From contig CAZKJF010000018.1 in assembly GCA_964553025.1 (NCBI GenBank), positions 1 through 64,000 of the forward strand: 64,000 bases of DNA. Reading direction: 5' to 3'. A program made the position numbers and the translations under genes. Below, in pieces: positions 32,407-39,133 of the stretch (positions are counted from its first letter, which is position 1; every line of letters starts with the position of its first letter). This DNA is from 2-01-FULL-49-17 sp964553025. GTDB lineage: Bacteria > Patescibacteriota > Minisyncoccia > 2-02-FULL-40-12 > GWA2-44-9. The notes under the pieces are model-generated. The model did no database searches. It saw only the letters and a program-made list of their open reading frames with translations, and had not been told where the DNA came from.

Positions 32407-33543
32407 ATGCCGGAACCGTTGGCAGTCCACATCCGTCCCCAAAACCTCTCTGAATTCATCGGTCAGCGGCATTTGGTTGGCCGGGGCGGGCCCTTGGCTG
32501 TCGCCATCGAAAAGAAACACTTATTCTCGTTTATTCTCTGGGGCCCGCCCGGCGTTGGCAAAACGACCCTTGCCCGCATCTACGCCAAGGCGCTGAACGC
32601 CGACTATCACGAACTTTCCGCCGTTTCCGCGGGCAAAGACGACATTCGAAAGATCGTAGACCAAGAGCAGACGCTGTTCGGGCCAAAAATCCTTTTTCTC
32701 GACGAAATCCATCGCTTTAATAAAGCCCAACAAGATTATCTCCTGCCCTTCGTTGAATCCGGCCGTTTGACGTTGATCGGCGCCACGACTGAAAATCCCA
32801 GTTTTGAAGTCATTTCGGCGCTCTTGTCGCGCTGCCGCGTATTTATCCTTGAAGAGCTTTCGGATGAAGAAATGCACCAGATTATCCGACGGACAGGCTT
32901 TCCATTAACTCCTGAAGCCGCGGAGTGGCTGGTCGCCATGGCCGGCGGGGATGCGCGCCAGGCGATTACGATGATCGAGAACACCGCTAAGCTGTATAAA
33001 GAAATTACCGTCGAAAATCTTAAAAATACCCTGCAATCGAAATTTCTTCGCTACGATAAAAAAGGAGAAGAGCATTATAACACCATCAGCGCCTTCATCA
33101 AAAGCATGCGGGCCAGCCAACCGGACGCGGCGATGTACTACCTCGCTCGGATGGTAGACGCCGGCGAAGACCCGAAGTTTATCGCCCGGCGAATGGTGAT
33201 TTTCGCCTCAGAAGATATTGGCCTTGAGGATTCGCATGCGCTCGCGGTGGCCAATGCCGTCTTTCAGGCCGTCGAGACGATCGGCATGCCGGAAGCGGGC
33301 ATCAATCTCGCCCACGGCGTAGCGTATCTATCCCAGTGCCCGAAAGCAAAACGTTCTTACGAGGCCTATCTGGCTGCAACGGAAGACGTCAAAAAATTCG
33401 GCAATTTGCCGATTCCGATGCTAATCCGAAATCCTGTTACCAAGCTCATGAAGGAAGTCGGCTATGGTAAGGGCTATACCCGCTACCCGAAACAAGACCT
33501 GCTCCCCGAAAAACTCAAAGGCCGGAAGTATTTGAAAAGATAA
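32407..33543 (+). CDS. rarA: Replication-associated recombination protein RarA (MgsA)
   Basis: RarA is a clamp-loader-like AAA+ ATPase acting at stalled replication forks. The 378-aa protein starts MPEPLAVHIRPQNLSEFIGQ, has Walker A WGPPGVGKTTL, Walker B ILFLDEIHRFNKAQQD, sensor 1 GATTENPSFEV and arginine finger SRCRVF, then the tetramerisation domain (ISAFIKSMRASQPDAAMYYLARM, EDPKFIARRMVIFASEDIGL) and C-terminal YPKQDLLPEKLKGRKY. It is about 50 residues shorter than E. coli RarA but complete in domains. Monocistronic. Confidence 0.95.
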   Translation: MPEPLAVHIRPQNLSEFIGQRHLVGRGGPLAVAIEKKHLFSFILWGPPGVGKTTLARIYAKALNADYHELSAVSAGKDDIRKIVDQEQTLFGPKILFLDEIHRFNKAQQDYLLPFVESGRLTLIGATTENPSFEVISALLSRCRVFILEELSDEEMHQIIRRTGFPLTPEAAEWLVAMAGGDARQAITMIENTAKLYKEITVENLKNTLQSKFLRYDKKGEEHYNTISAFIKSMRASQPDAAMYYLARMVDAGEDPKFIARRMVIFASEDIGLEDSHALAVANAVFQAVETIGMPEAGINLAHGVAYLSQCPKAKRSYEAYLAATEDVKKFGNLPIPMLIRNPVTKLMKEVGYGKGYTRYPKQDLLPEKLKGRKYLKR

Positions 33544-33574
33544 CCTAAAACCGCGCGAAGCGCGGTTTTAGGTT
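33542..33574. terminator. Bidirectional terminator between rarA and HU
   Basis: A perfect 15-bp palindromic stem (33542-33556/33560-33574) with GAA loop; overlaps the TAA of rarA by two bases. Confidence 0.9.
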
Positions 33575-33601
33575 GGTATGTCGGATCCAACATGCCAAGG
33601 A

Positions 33602-33886
33602 CTACATGATAGCTTCTTTCAGGAGCTTACCGGCGGTAAAGCGGGGTTTCTTGGAAGCTTTGATCTGGATTTTTTCACCAGTGCGAGGGTTGATACCTTC
33701 GCGAGCTTTGCGGTCAGCGACTTTGAAGATACCAAAACCGGTAATATTCACCTTGTCTCCTTTGCGGAGAGCTTTGGTGATTTCTTCGGTAAAGCCGTCA
33801 ATCCACTCGGCGGACTGCTTTTTGGAGACAGCGAAGCGGTCTGCCAAAATCTGCGCCAATTGAGCCTTTTTGATTGCGTTTGCCAT
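33602..33886 (-). CDS. hup: HU-family DNA-binding protein
   Basis: HU is a nucleoid protein that bends DNA as a dimer. The 94-aa product has the N-terminal helical dimerisation region (KKAQLAQILADRFAVSKKQSAEWIDGF), ITGFGIFKVADRKAREGINPRTGEKIQIKASKKPRF (the beta-arm with the intercalating Pro) and ends KEAIM. Length is standard. In contrast to many genes here it has a good Shine-Dalgarno sequence (GAGAGGTG, five bases before ATG) and a GC-rich hairpin in a longer leader. Confidence 0.97.
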   Translation of the reverse strand: MANAIKKAQLAQILADRFAVSKKQSAEWIDGFTEEITKALRKGDKVNITGFGIFKVADRKAREGINPRTGEKIQIKASKKPRFTAGKLLKEAIM

Positions 33887-33935
33887 ATAACACCTCTCTT
33901 TCTATACTGAACGGGCTTAAAAACCCGCTCAATTA
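33887..33935 (-). promoter_or_regulatory. HU leader: Shine-Dalgarno and hairpin
   Basis: The leader carries GAGAGGTG five bases before the ATG and, further upstream, an inverted repeat GAGCGGGTTT/AAGCCCGTTC. A TATAGAAT candidate -10 is seen around 33945-33952. The remaining intergenic sequence to rny shows nothing else certain. Confidence 0.55.
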
Positions 33936-33998
33936 CTTGGTTATTCTATAGCTACTCCCCAATTCTCTAGGTTTTTCGCAATTTTTGCAATACCCCCT

Positions 33999-34014
33999 GT
34001 TTATAACCGCTTAC
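33999..34014. repeat. Inverted repeat at the 3' end of rny
   Basis: GTTTATAACCGCTTAC on the plus strand. Its partner is at 35548-35563; the two are inverted copies with one mismatch. On the rny mRNA this copy contains the UAA stop codon. Confidence 0.75.
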
Positions 34015-35543
34015 CGGGCATATTCGACGGCGCGGGTCTCACGGATGACGTTTACCTTAATCTCGCCGGGATATTTCATCTCCTCTTCGATTTTTTTGGC
34101 GATATCTTTGGCTAATTTGATAGCTCCCAGATCATCAATGCGGGTAGGCGTGACGAATACGCGCAGTTCGCGGCCGGCTTGAATGGCGTACGACCGATCA
34201 ACCCCTTCGAATGAATTGGAGATTCGCTCAAGTTCTTCCAAACGTTTGAGATAGATTTCGACGGTATCCTTGCGGGCACCGGGCCGGGCGCCGGAAATAG
34301 CGTCGGCGGCCTGAACGATGCGGGCTTCCAAAATCGCATACGGATACTCCTCATGGTGAGCCTCCATCGCCTGAATAACTTTCGGATCGATGTTGAATTT
34401 CTGGAGTAATTTGCGGCCGATCTCCACATGCGTTCCCTGAACTTCGTGGTCAACAGCTTTGCCTAAGTCGTGAAATAACGCGCCTTTTTTGGCAACGCTC
34501 ACATCAGCGCCCAATTCGGCCGCCAGCATGCCGGCGATATGGGTCATTTCGATCGAATGGAGAAGCACGTTCTGGCCGAAGCTGGTTCGGAAGGCAAGGC
34601 GGCCGAGTAAATAAGTTAATTTCGGATCCACCGGCCCGACGCCGGTTTCAAACAGCGCGGCTTCGCCGGCCTCGCGAATCTTTTCATTAATTTCATTTTT
34701 GGCTTTTTCAACCATTTCCTCAATCTTGGCGGGATGGATGCGGCCGTCGGCGATGAGTTTCTCAATGGCTAAGCGTGCGATTTGCCGGCGAACCGGGTCA
34801 TAGCCGGAAATAATCAGCGCTTCGGGCGTATCGTCAATAATTACATCCACTCCCGTGAGGCGTTCGATAGTTTTGATATTGCGGCCTTCTTTGCCGATAA
34901 TCTTGCCTTTGACCTCATCCGAAGGCAGATTCACGACGGTCGTCAATGAATCGGCGATATGCGATCCGGCATAACGCTGGATGGCCAGAGTCAGGATTTC
35001 CCGGGCTTTCTTGTCGAGTTCCTCTTTGTTTTCGGTCTCGAGCTTGCGGATGCGCTTGTAGAGGTCGTCTTTGTATTCTTCCTCGATCTTTTGAATAAGT
35101 TCGGTCTTGGCGGTTTCTCGGTTCAAGCCGGCGACGCGTTCCAATTCAGTGATCTGCTTGGCCCGCGTTTCATCGATCTGATGCTTCAGGGCGGTAATTT
35201 CAGCGGCTTTGGTTTTCAGGGTTTCTTTTTCCGAATGGATCTCTCGGCTGCGCTGTTCAAGCTCGCTTTCCTTCTTGGTTAAAAGGTTTTCAATGCGCGA
35301 AAGCTGGGCCATGCGGTCCTTTTCTTCATTCTTGGATTCTTCTAAGGTTTGGAGCGCTTTGTTCTTGGCTTCCAGGAGAATGTCCTGAGCTTTTTGCTTA
35401 GCGTCTCCGAGAATTGTCTGAGCTTTGGATTCGGCTTGGGTAGCCCGTAATGCGGCGATAACTTGGCGAATAAGATAGCCGGCGACTAAGCCCATTAAAC
35501 CGGCCAAAATCAGCGCCACAAGGCGTGGAAGTCCTAAAATCAT
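34011..35543 (-). CDS. rny: Ribonuclease Y
   Basis: RNase Y is a membrane-bound endoribonuclease that initiates mRNA decay. The 510-aa protein has an N-terminal membrane helix (about residues 5-25), a long coiled coil (about 30-200, KAQDILLEAKNKALQTLEESK), a KH domain with GKIIGKEGRNIKTIERLTGVDVIIDDTPE, and an HD domain with LLHSIEMTHIAGML and ALFHDLGKAVDHE. Length and order are normal. It has its own promoter with a leader of about 70 bases and is flanked at start and stop by an inverted repeat. Confidence 0.96.
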   Translation of the reverse strand: MILGLPRLVALILAGLMGLVAGYLIRQVIAALRATQAESKAQTILGDAKQKAQDILLEAKNKALQTLEESKNEEKDRMAQLSRIENLLTKKESELEQRSREIHSEKETLKTKAAEITALKHQIDETRAKQITELERVAGLNRETAKTELIQKIEEEYKDDLYKRIRKLETENKEELDKKAREILTLAIQRYAGSHIADSLTTVVNLPSDEVKGKIIGKEGRNIKTIERLTGVDVIIDDTPEALIISGYDPVRRQIARLAIEKLIADGRIHPAKIEEMVEKAKNEINEKIREAGEAALFETGVGPVDPKLTYLLGRLAFRTSFGQNVLLHSIEMTHIAGMLAAELGADVSVAKKGALFHDLGKAVDHEVQGTHVEIGRKLLQKFNIDPKVIQAMEAHHEEYPYAILEARIVQAADAISGARPGARKDTVEIYLKRLEELERISNSFEGVDRSYAIQAGRELRVFVTPTRIDDLGAIKLAKDIAKKIEEEMKYPGEIKVNVIRETRAVEYAR

Positions 35544-35547
35544 GGTT

Positions 35548-35563
35548 GTAAGCGGTTACAAAC
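35548..35563. repeat. Inverted repeat in the 5' leader of rny
   Basis: GTAAGCGGTTACAAAC on the plus strand, four bases upstream of the rny ATG in the mRNA sense. It is the inverted partner of 33999-34014. The core GTAAnCGnTTAC is itself nearly palindromic, so a protein operator is an alternative explanation. Confidence 0.75.
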
Positions 35564-35619
35564 GGCATAAATGACTGGAGATGTCGTTATAACTGGAATT
35601 AAAAGATAAACTTGACGCC

Positions 35620-35648
35620 AGTATACAAAAATCGGCTTATTTTATCAA
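35620..35648 (-). promoter_or_regulatory. Promoter of rny
   Basis: Minus-strand TTGATA (35643-35648), 17-base spacer, TATACT (35620-35625). Transcription should begin near 35613, leaving an untranslated leader of about 70 bases. Confidence 0.75.
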
Positions 35649-35671
35649 CTGAAATCTTCCACAAGAAAAAA

Positions 35672-35698
35672 GGCCGCTGGGTCAATGACCCAGCGGCC
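35672..35698 (-). terminator. Terminator containing the stop codon of the 125-aa orphan
   Basis: A 13-bp perfect stem (35672-35684/35686-35698) followed on the minus strand by six T. The 5' arm encodes the last five residues (WPLGH) and the TGA stop (35682-35684) is the first triplet of the 3' arm. Confidence 0.9.
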
Positions 35699-36059
35699 AG
35701 TCGTCGGAAAATCGGGGCAGCTTTTCTTGCTCGAGGCACCAGCGCAGAACTCCTTGCGCTCGGACGCGATCTTGATGACACCAAAGCATGAAGATGTTGT
35801 AGGTGCTCGGCGCCCAACCGTGGCTGGCAAGCCGATGAGCATTGGCGGTTGTGAGGCCGCGCCAGACCAAAGGCGCGACAATCGAGTATCCACGAGCGAT
35901 AATGTTATCGTGAGGATGCTGGCCGCCGACGCCGGACAAAGCCCGTTCGCGGACGACATGGAGCCGGATGATCGCGCGCTGAATGTCGGGATTCAGCTTC
36001 AAGAATTCGCCTGAAAAATCAAGGGGTTTGAAATTCGACGCTGTCGACATAATAGTCAT
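35682..36059 (-). CDS. Small orphan protein of unknown function, 125 aa
   Basis: I do not recognise the family. The product (MTIMSTASNFKPLDFSGEF; ends EKLPRFSDDWPLGH) is soluble-looking and helical, with several His and Trp residues. A second ATG three codons in is an alternative start. It has its own promoter (TTTACA-17-TATGAT with TG extension) and its own terminator, and a TGTTCTT-ATG leader resembling those of the Cys-rich orphans. The promoter overlaps that of the divergent gpmI. Confidence 0.7.
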   Translation of the reverse strand: MTIMSTASNFKPLDFSGEFLKLNPDIQRAIIRLHVVRERALSGVGGQHPHDNIIARGYSIVAPLVWRGLTTANAHRLASHGWAPSTYNIFMLWCHQDRVRAQGVLRWCLEQEKLPRFSDDWPLGH

Positions 36060-36073
36060 AAGAACAGGTGGAT

Positions 36074-36102
36074 ATCATAGCAGACAATTCTTATTTTGTA
36101 AA
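36074..36102 (-). promoter_or_regulatory. Promoter of the 125-aa orphan
   Basis: Minus-strand TTTACA (36097-36102), 17-base spacer, extended TGcTATGAT (hexamer 36074-36079). Confidence 0.65.
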
Positions 36103-36109
36103 TTTCTGA

Positions 36110-36115
36110 TATACT
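36110..36115 (+). promoter_or_regulatory. -10 element of gpmI, leaderless spacing
   Basis: Extended TGaTATACT (hexamer 36110-36115) ends six bases before the ATG at 36122. The position expected for its -35 falls inside the divergent promoter of the 125-aa orphan, so the two promoters probably compete. Confidence 0.75.
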
Positions 36116-36121
36116 AAATTC

Positions 36122-37660
36122 ATGAAACCAATCGTTCTTGCCATTTTGGACGGGTGGGGCCATTCGACCACCCGCACCGGCAACGCGATCTTGAGCGCCC
36201 AGACGCCGACGCTCAACGAGATCGTCCATACCTATCCTTCCATGCTTTTGCAGGCGTCCGGACCGGCCGTCGGCATGACATTCGGCGAATCGGGCAACAG
36301 CGAAGTTGGCCACATGACGCTGGGCGGCGGCCGAGTGATATTCCAGTACTTGATGCGGATCAATAAGGCCATCGAGAACGGGGATTTTTTCACCAATCCG
36401 ACGCTCGTCGAGGCCGCCGCCCATGTCCAGCGCCACGGCTCGACCCTTCATATCGCCGGTTTGCTGACGTCGGGCGTCGTTCATGCTTCCTTCAATCATC
36501 TGGTTGCTCTCGTAAAATATGCCAAGACCAATAATATCTCATATCGCCTTCATCTTTGGACTGATGGCCGCGATTCCGGCCTCAAAGAAGGCTCCGACTT
36601 GCTCAAAAAGCTTTCCGATGAGATCGGAGGGCTGGAAAACCTAGCTACCGTCATCGGCCGCGATTTCGCCATGGACCGAAACAACAACTGGGACCGGACC
36701 GAAGCGACGTACAACTTGATCGCCAACGCCGCCGGGACCCAAGTTCCCGATATTTTCGCGGCCATGGGCGCGTACTACAAACAAAACATCACGGACGGCG
36801 CGATTCCTGCGACTGTCGTTACCCCATCGCCGCTGAACAGCGGCGATGGGGTCGTCTTCTTCAATTTCCGCGAGGACTCGATGCGCCAGATCGTCCGTGT
36901 TTTCACCGAACCCGGTTTCGATACGTTTCTTAAAAAAGTGCCTGATAGTCTGTTCATCGCCGGCATGACCCAATATCTCGAAAATCCGCAGCTTCGCGTC
37001 ATCATGTCTCCGCCGAACGTCAAAAATTGCCTCTCGGAAGTGTTATCGCTGAACGGCAAAAAGCATCTCCATGTCGCCGAGACCGAAAAATACGCCCACG
37101 TAACGTTCTTTTTCAACGGGTTGCGAACTAAACCCTTTGACGGAGAAACGGATTTCTTCATTGAATCACTGGAAAATCTGACCCAGCATCCGCAGATGCG
37201 CGCCGCGGATATCACCCAAAAAGTTGTAGCCGAAATGGATCGGGATTTCTACGATGTCTTTATCGTCAATTATGCCAATGGCGACATGCTGGCTCATTTA
37301 GGCATCCTTGATGCGGCCATCCAGGGCGTTCAGGCCGTGGATGCTTCCTTGGCCATCTTGAAACAAAAGGTTTTAGAAAAAGACGGGACGCTGATCATTA
37401 CTGCCGACCACGGCAATGTTGAGGCCATGATCTACCAGACCACCGGCGATCGAGAGACGCGCCACGATTCGAATCCCGTGCCGCTGTATCTCGTCGGCGC
37501 TCCGTTCGCTCGGTCGCGATCGGACGCGGAAATCGCCCAATCTTATGCCCAAGTCAACGGCATCATCGCCGATGTGGCGCCGACGATTCTTGAATTGCTG
37601 GGAATTCAAAAGCCGGTCGAAATGACCGGCTCAAGTCTGCTCGGAATCCTCAAGTCGTAA
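36122..37660 (+). CDS. gpmI: 2,3-bisphosphoglycerate-independent phosphoglycerate mutase
   Basis: This glycolytic enzyme interconverts 3- and 2-phosphoglycerate using two metal ions. The 512-aa protein starts with VLAILDGWGHS, has the catalytic serine in FGESGNSEVGHMTLGGG, the substrate loop region LWTDGRDSG and GRDFAMDRNNNWDRTEATYN, and the C-terminal metal ligands VNYANGDMLAHLG, TADHGNVEAM and ETRHDSNPVP. Length is standard. The mRNA should be leaderless. The last 30 bases overlap the end of the convergent 142-aa gene. Confidence 0.97.
   Translation: MKPIVLAILDGWGHSTTRTGNAILSAQTPTLNEIVHTYPSMLLQASGPAVGMTFGESGNSEVGHMTLGGGRVIFQYLMRINKAIENGDFFTNPTLVEAAAHVQRHGSTLHIAGLLTSGVVHASFNHLVALVKYAKTNNISYRLHLWTDGRDSGLKEGSDLLKKLSDEIGGLENLATVIGRDFAMDRNNNWDRTEATYNLIANAAGTQVPDIFAAMGAYYKQNITDGAIPATVVTPSPLNSGDGVVFFNFREDSMRQIVRVFTEPGFDTFLKKVPDSLFIAGMTQYLENPQLRVIMSPPNVKNCLSEVLSLNGKKHLHVAETEKYAHVTFFFNGLRTKPFDGETDFFIESLENLTQHPQMRAADITQKVVAEMDRDFYDVFIVNYANGDMLAHLGILDAAIQGVQAVDASLAILKQKVLEKDGTLIITADHGNVEAMIYQTTGDRETRHDSNPVPLYLVGAPFARSRSDAEIAQSYAQVNGIIADVAPTILELLGIQKPVEMTGSSLLGILKS
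37607..37631 (-). terminator. Terminator of the mnmA operon inside the 3' end of gpmI
   Basis: An eight-base stem (37611-37618/37624-37631) followed by TTTT on the minus strand, directly after the stop of the 142-aa gene. It is located within the gpmI coding sequence. Confidence 0.65.
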
Positions 37661-38059
37661 TTTTGGCCGCGGATTGAGCTGTCGCCGCTGGTTTATGATA
37701 CCGCTCGGTTCGCCGCGGATGCTTCTCAGCCAGATCAGATCGTCGTCCAGCCGTCGAACTAATTTCTCAATGGACGGGCCGGACAAACCTCGTTCCCAGC
37801 GATACTGGATCAAAATGTTCTGAATGTATTTCGTGCTCACTTTCACCGATCCCACTTCGCAAAATGTCATACGCCGAAGATAGTATGTCAGATCGACGAC
37901 TGTCTTGGGTTTCAAAACCTCGACGCATTTTCGTAAAACGTATAGTTTGCGAAATTTGGAAAGATAGTATTGGAAATCATCGGAGATTTTTTGTTCGTCC
38001 TCTTTCGTCAGAACATGGGGCCCGCGTTGTTGCATGAAGAACTGGCCCCAGCGTATCAC
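37631..38059 (-). CDS. Orphan protein coupled to mnmA, 142 aa
   Basis: I do not recognise it. The protein is basic and helical (KISDDFQYYLSKFRKLYVLRKCVEVLK; KYIQNILIQYRWERGLSGPSIEKLVRRLDDDL), with no membrane segment; a helix-turn-helix-like arrangement is possible around residues 60-110 but not certain. The GTG start overlaps the mnmA stop as GTGA, so translation is coupled; an ATG at 38035 is the alternative. It converges on and overlaps the end of gpmI by 30 bases. Confidence 0.68.
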   Translation of the reverse strand: MIRWGQFFMQQRGPHVLTKEDEQKISDDFQYYLSKFRKLYVLRKCVEVLKPKTVVDLTYYLRRMTFCEVGSVKVSTKYIQNILIQYRWERGLSGPSIEKLVRRLDDDLIWLRSIRGEPSGIINQRRQLNPRPKLRLEDSEQT

Positions 38060-39096
38060 ACAATAATACCACCGCCAAGAAGTTCCCTGCCGCGATAGAA
38101 CACGGCTGATTGGCCCTGGGTAACCGCTCGTTCCGGTTTGGCGAATTCAAGCGTGCCATCCTTGGCCAACCGGGCGCGCGCCGAAGGCGCGCGATACCGA
38201 ACTTTGACATCGAGATTTCCGGCAGGATACGAGCCGCCAATCCAGTTGCATTTCTTGACCCGAGTCTCGCTCAATGCAGCAGCAGCGTCTTCGCCGACGT
38301 ATAAAACATTCTTTGCAACATCTTTGCCGATGACATAATACGGCCCGCTTCCATCGGCAATGTCCAATCCGTGCCGCTGGCCGATTGTGTAGTAATACAC
38401 GCCGTCATGAGCGCCGATTTTCCGGCCATCAAGGGCTAAAATCTTGCCCGGCTTGGGTTTAATGTATCCAGTGAGAAATTCTTTCATGTCCAAGGGACCG
38501 ATGAAACAGACCCCCTGGCTGTCTTTTTTGGCGTAATTTGGGAGCTTATATTTCTTGGCCAATACCCGGACTTCGGGCTTGGTATAATCGCCGATCGGAA
38601 AGATGCACCGCGCAAGCTGCCGCTGCGTCAGCGTCCACAAAAAATAACTTTGATCTTTGTTGGAATCTTTAGCTTGATAGAGTTTGATTCCGTGCGAAGT
38701 TTTTTTGAGCCGCACGTAATGGCCGGTGGCGATAAAATCCGCGCCGGCCGCAAGCGCTTTTTTGAGAAACAGCCCGAACTTAATCTCCTTATTGCACATG
38801 ACGTCGGGATTCGGCGTGCGGCCGGCGCGGTATTCGCGGATCAGGTAGTCAGTGACGGATTTTTTGTACTCGCGCGAAAAATCCCAGGTTTTGAACGGGA
38901 TGCCGATCGCCGCAGCCGCGCGCAGCGCGTCCTCGCGATCTTGTTTCCAGAGACAAACGGGGTCCTCGTCGCCGCCCGGCTGCCACGGCTTCATGAACAC
39001 GCCCACGACATCATAGCCCTGGCGTTTTAGAAGGGCGGCTGCAACCGCGCTGTCGACTCCCCCGCTCATCCCCACATACACGAGACCTTTTTCCAT
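38056..39096 (-). CDS. mnmA: tRNA 2-thiouridylase MnmA
   Basis: MnmA adds sulfur to U34 of Lys, Glu and Gln tRNAs. The 346-aa protein has the PP-loop GMSGGVDSAVAAALLKRQG, the two catalytic cysteines in NPDVMCNKEIKFG and SQGVCFIG, ATGHYV, SYFLWTLTQ and the C-terminal beta domain (GGSYPAGNLDVKVRYR, QSAVFYRGRELLGGG). Length is normal. A TATAAT ends seven bases before the ATG, so the mRNA is expected to be leaderless. Confidence 0.97.
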   Translation of the reverse strand: MEKGLVYVGMSGGVDSAVAAALLKRQGYDVVGVFMKPWQPGGDEDPVCLWKQDREDALRAAAAIGIPFKTWDFSREYKKSVTDYLIREYRAGRTPNPDVMCNKEIKFGLFLKKALAAGADFIATGHYVRLKKTSHGIKLYQAKDSNKDQSYFLWTLTQRQLARCIFPIGDYTKPEVRVLAKKYKLPNYAKKDSQGVCFIGPLDMKEFLTGYIKPKPGKILALDGRKIGAHDGVYYYTIGQRHGLDIADGSGPYYVIGKDVAKNVLYVGEDAAAALSETRVKKCNWIGGSYPAGNLDVKVRYRAPSARARLAKDGTLEFAKPERAVTQGQSAVFYRGRELLGGGIIV

Positions 39097-39103
39097 TCCC
39101 TAT

Positions 39104-39131
39104 ATTATACTGAAAATCATCGAAACGGCAA
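39104..39131 (-). promoter_or_regulatory. Promoter of mnmA, leaderless spacing
   Basis: Minus-strand TTGCCG (39126-39131), 16-base spacer, TATAAT (39104-39109), seven bases before the ATG. Confidence 0.75.
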
Positions 39132-39133
39132 CC

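Noticed and set aside
33999..35563. Inverted repeat around rny as the ends of a mobile element or invertible segment
   Set aside because: There is no transposase or recombinase, no target-site duplication, the enclosed gene is a core gene, and the single mismatch is a G-U pair only in the rny mRNA sense.
38056..38058. Recoding of UGA as glycine
   Set aside because: UGA ends several genes at family-expected positions (mnmA, the 125-aa orphan, the 105-aa orphan) and no tRNA with anticodon TCA is present in the window; the Gly tRNA has TCC.
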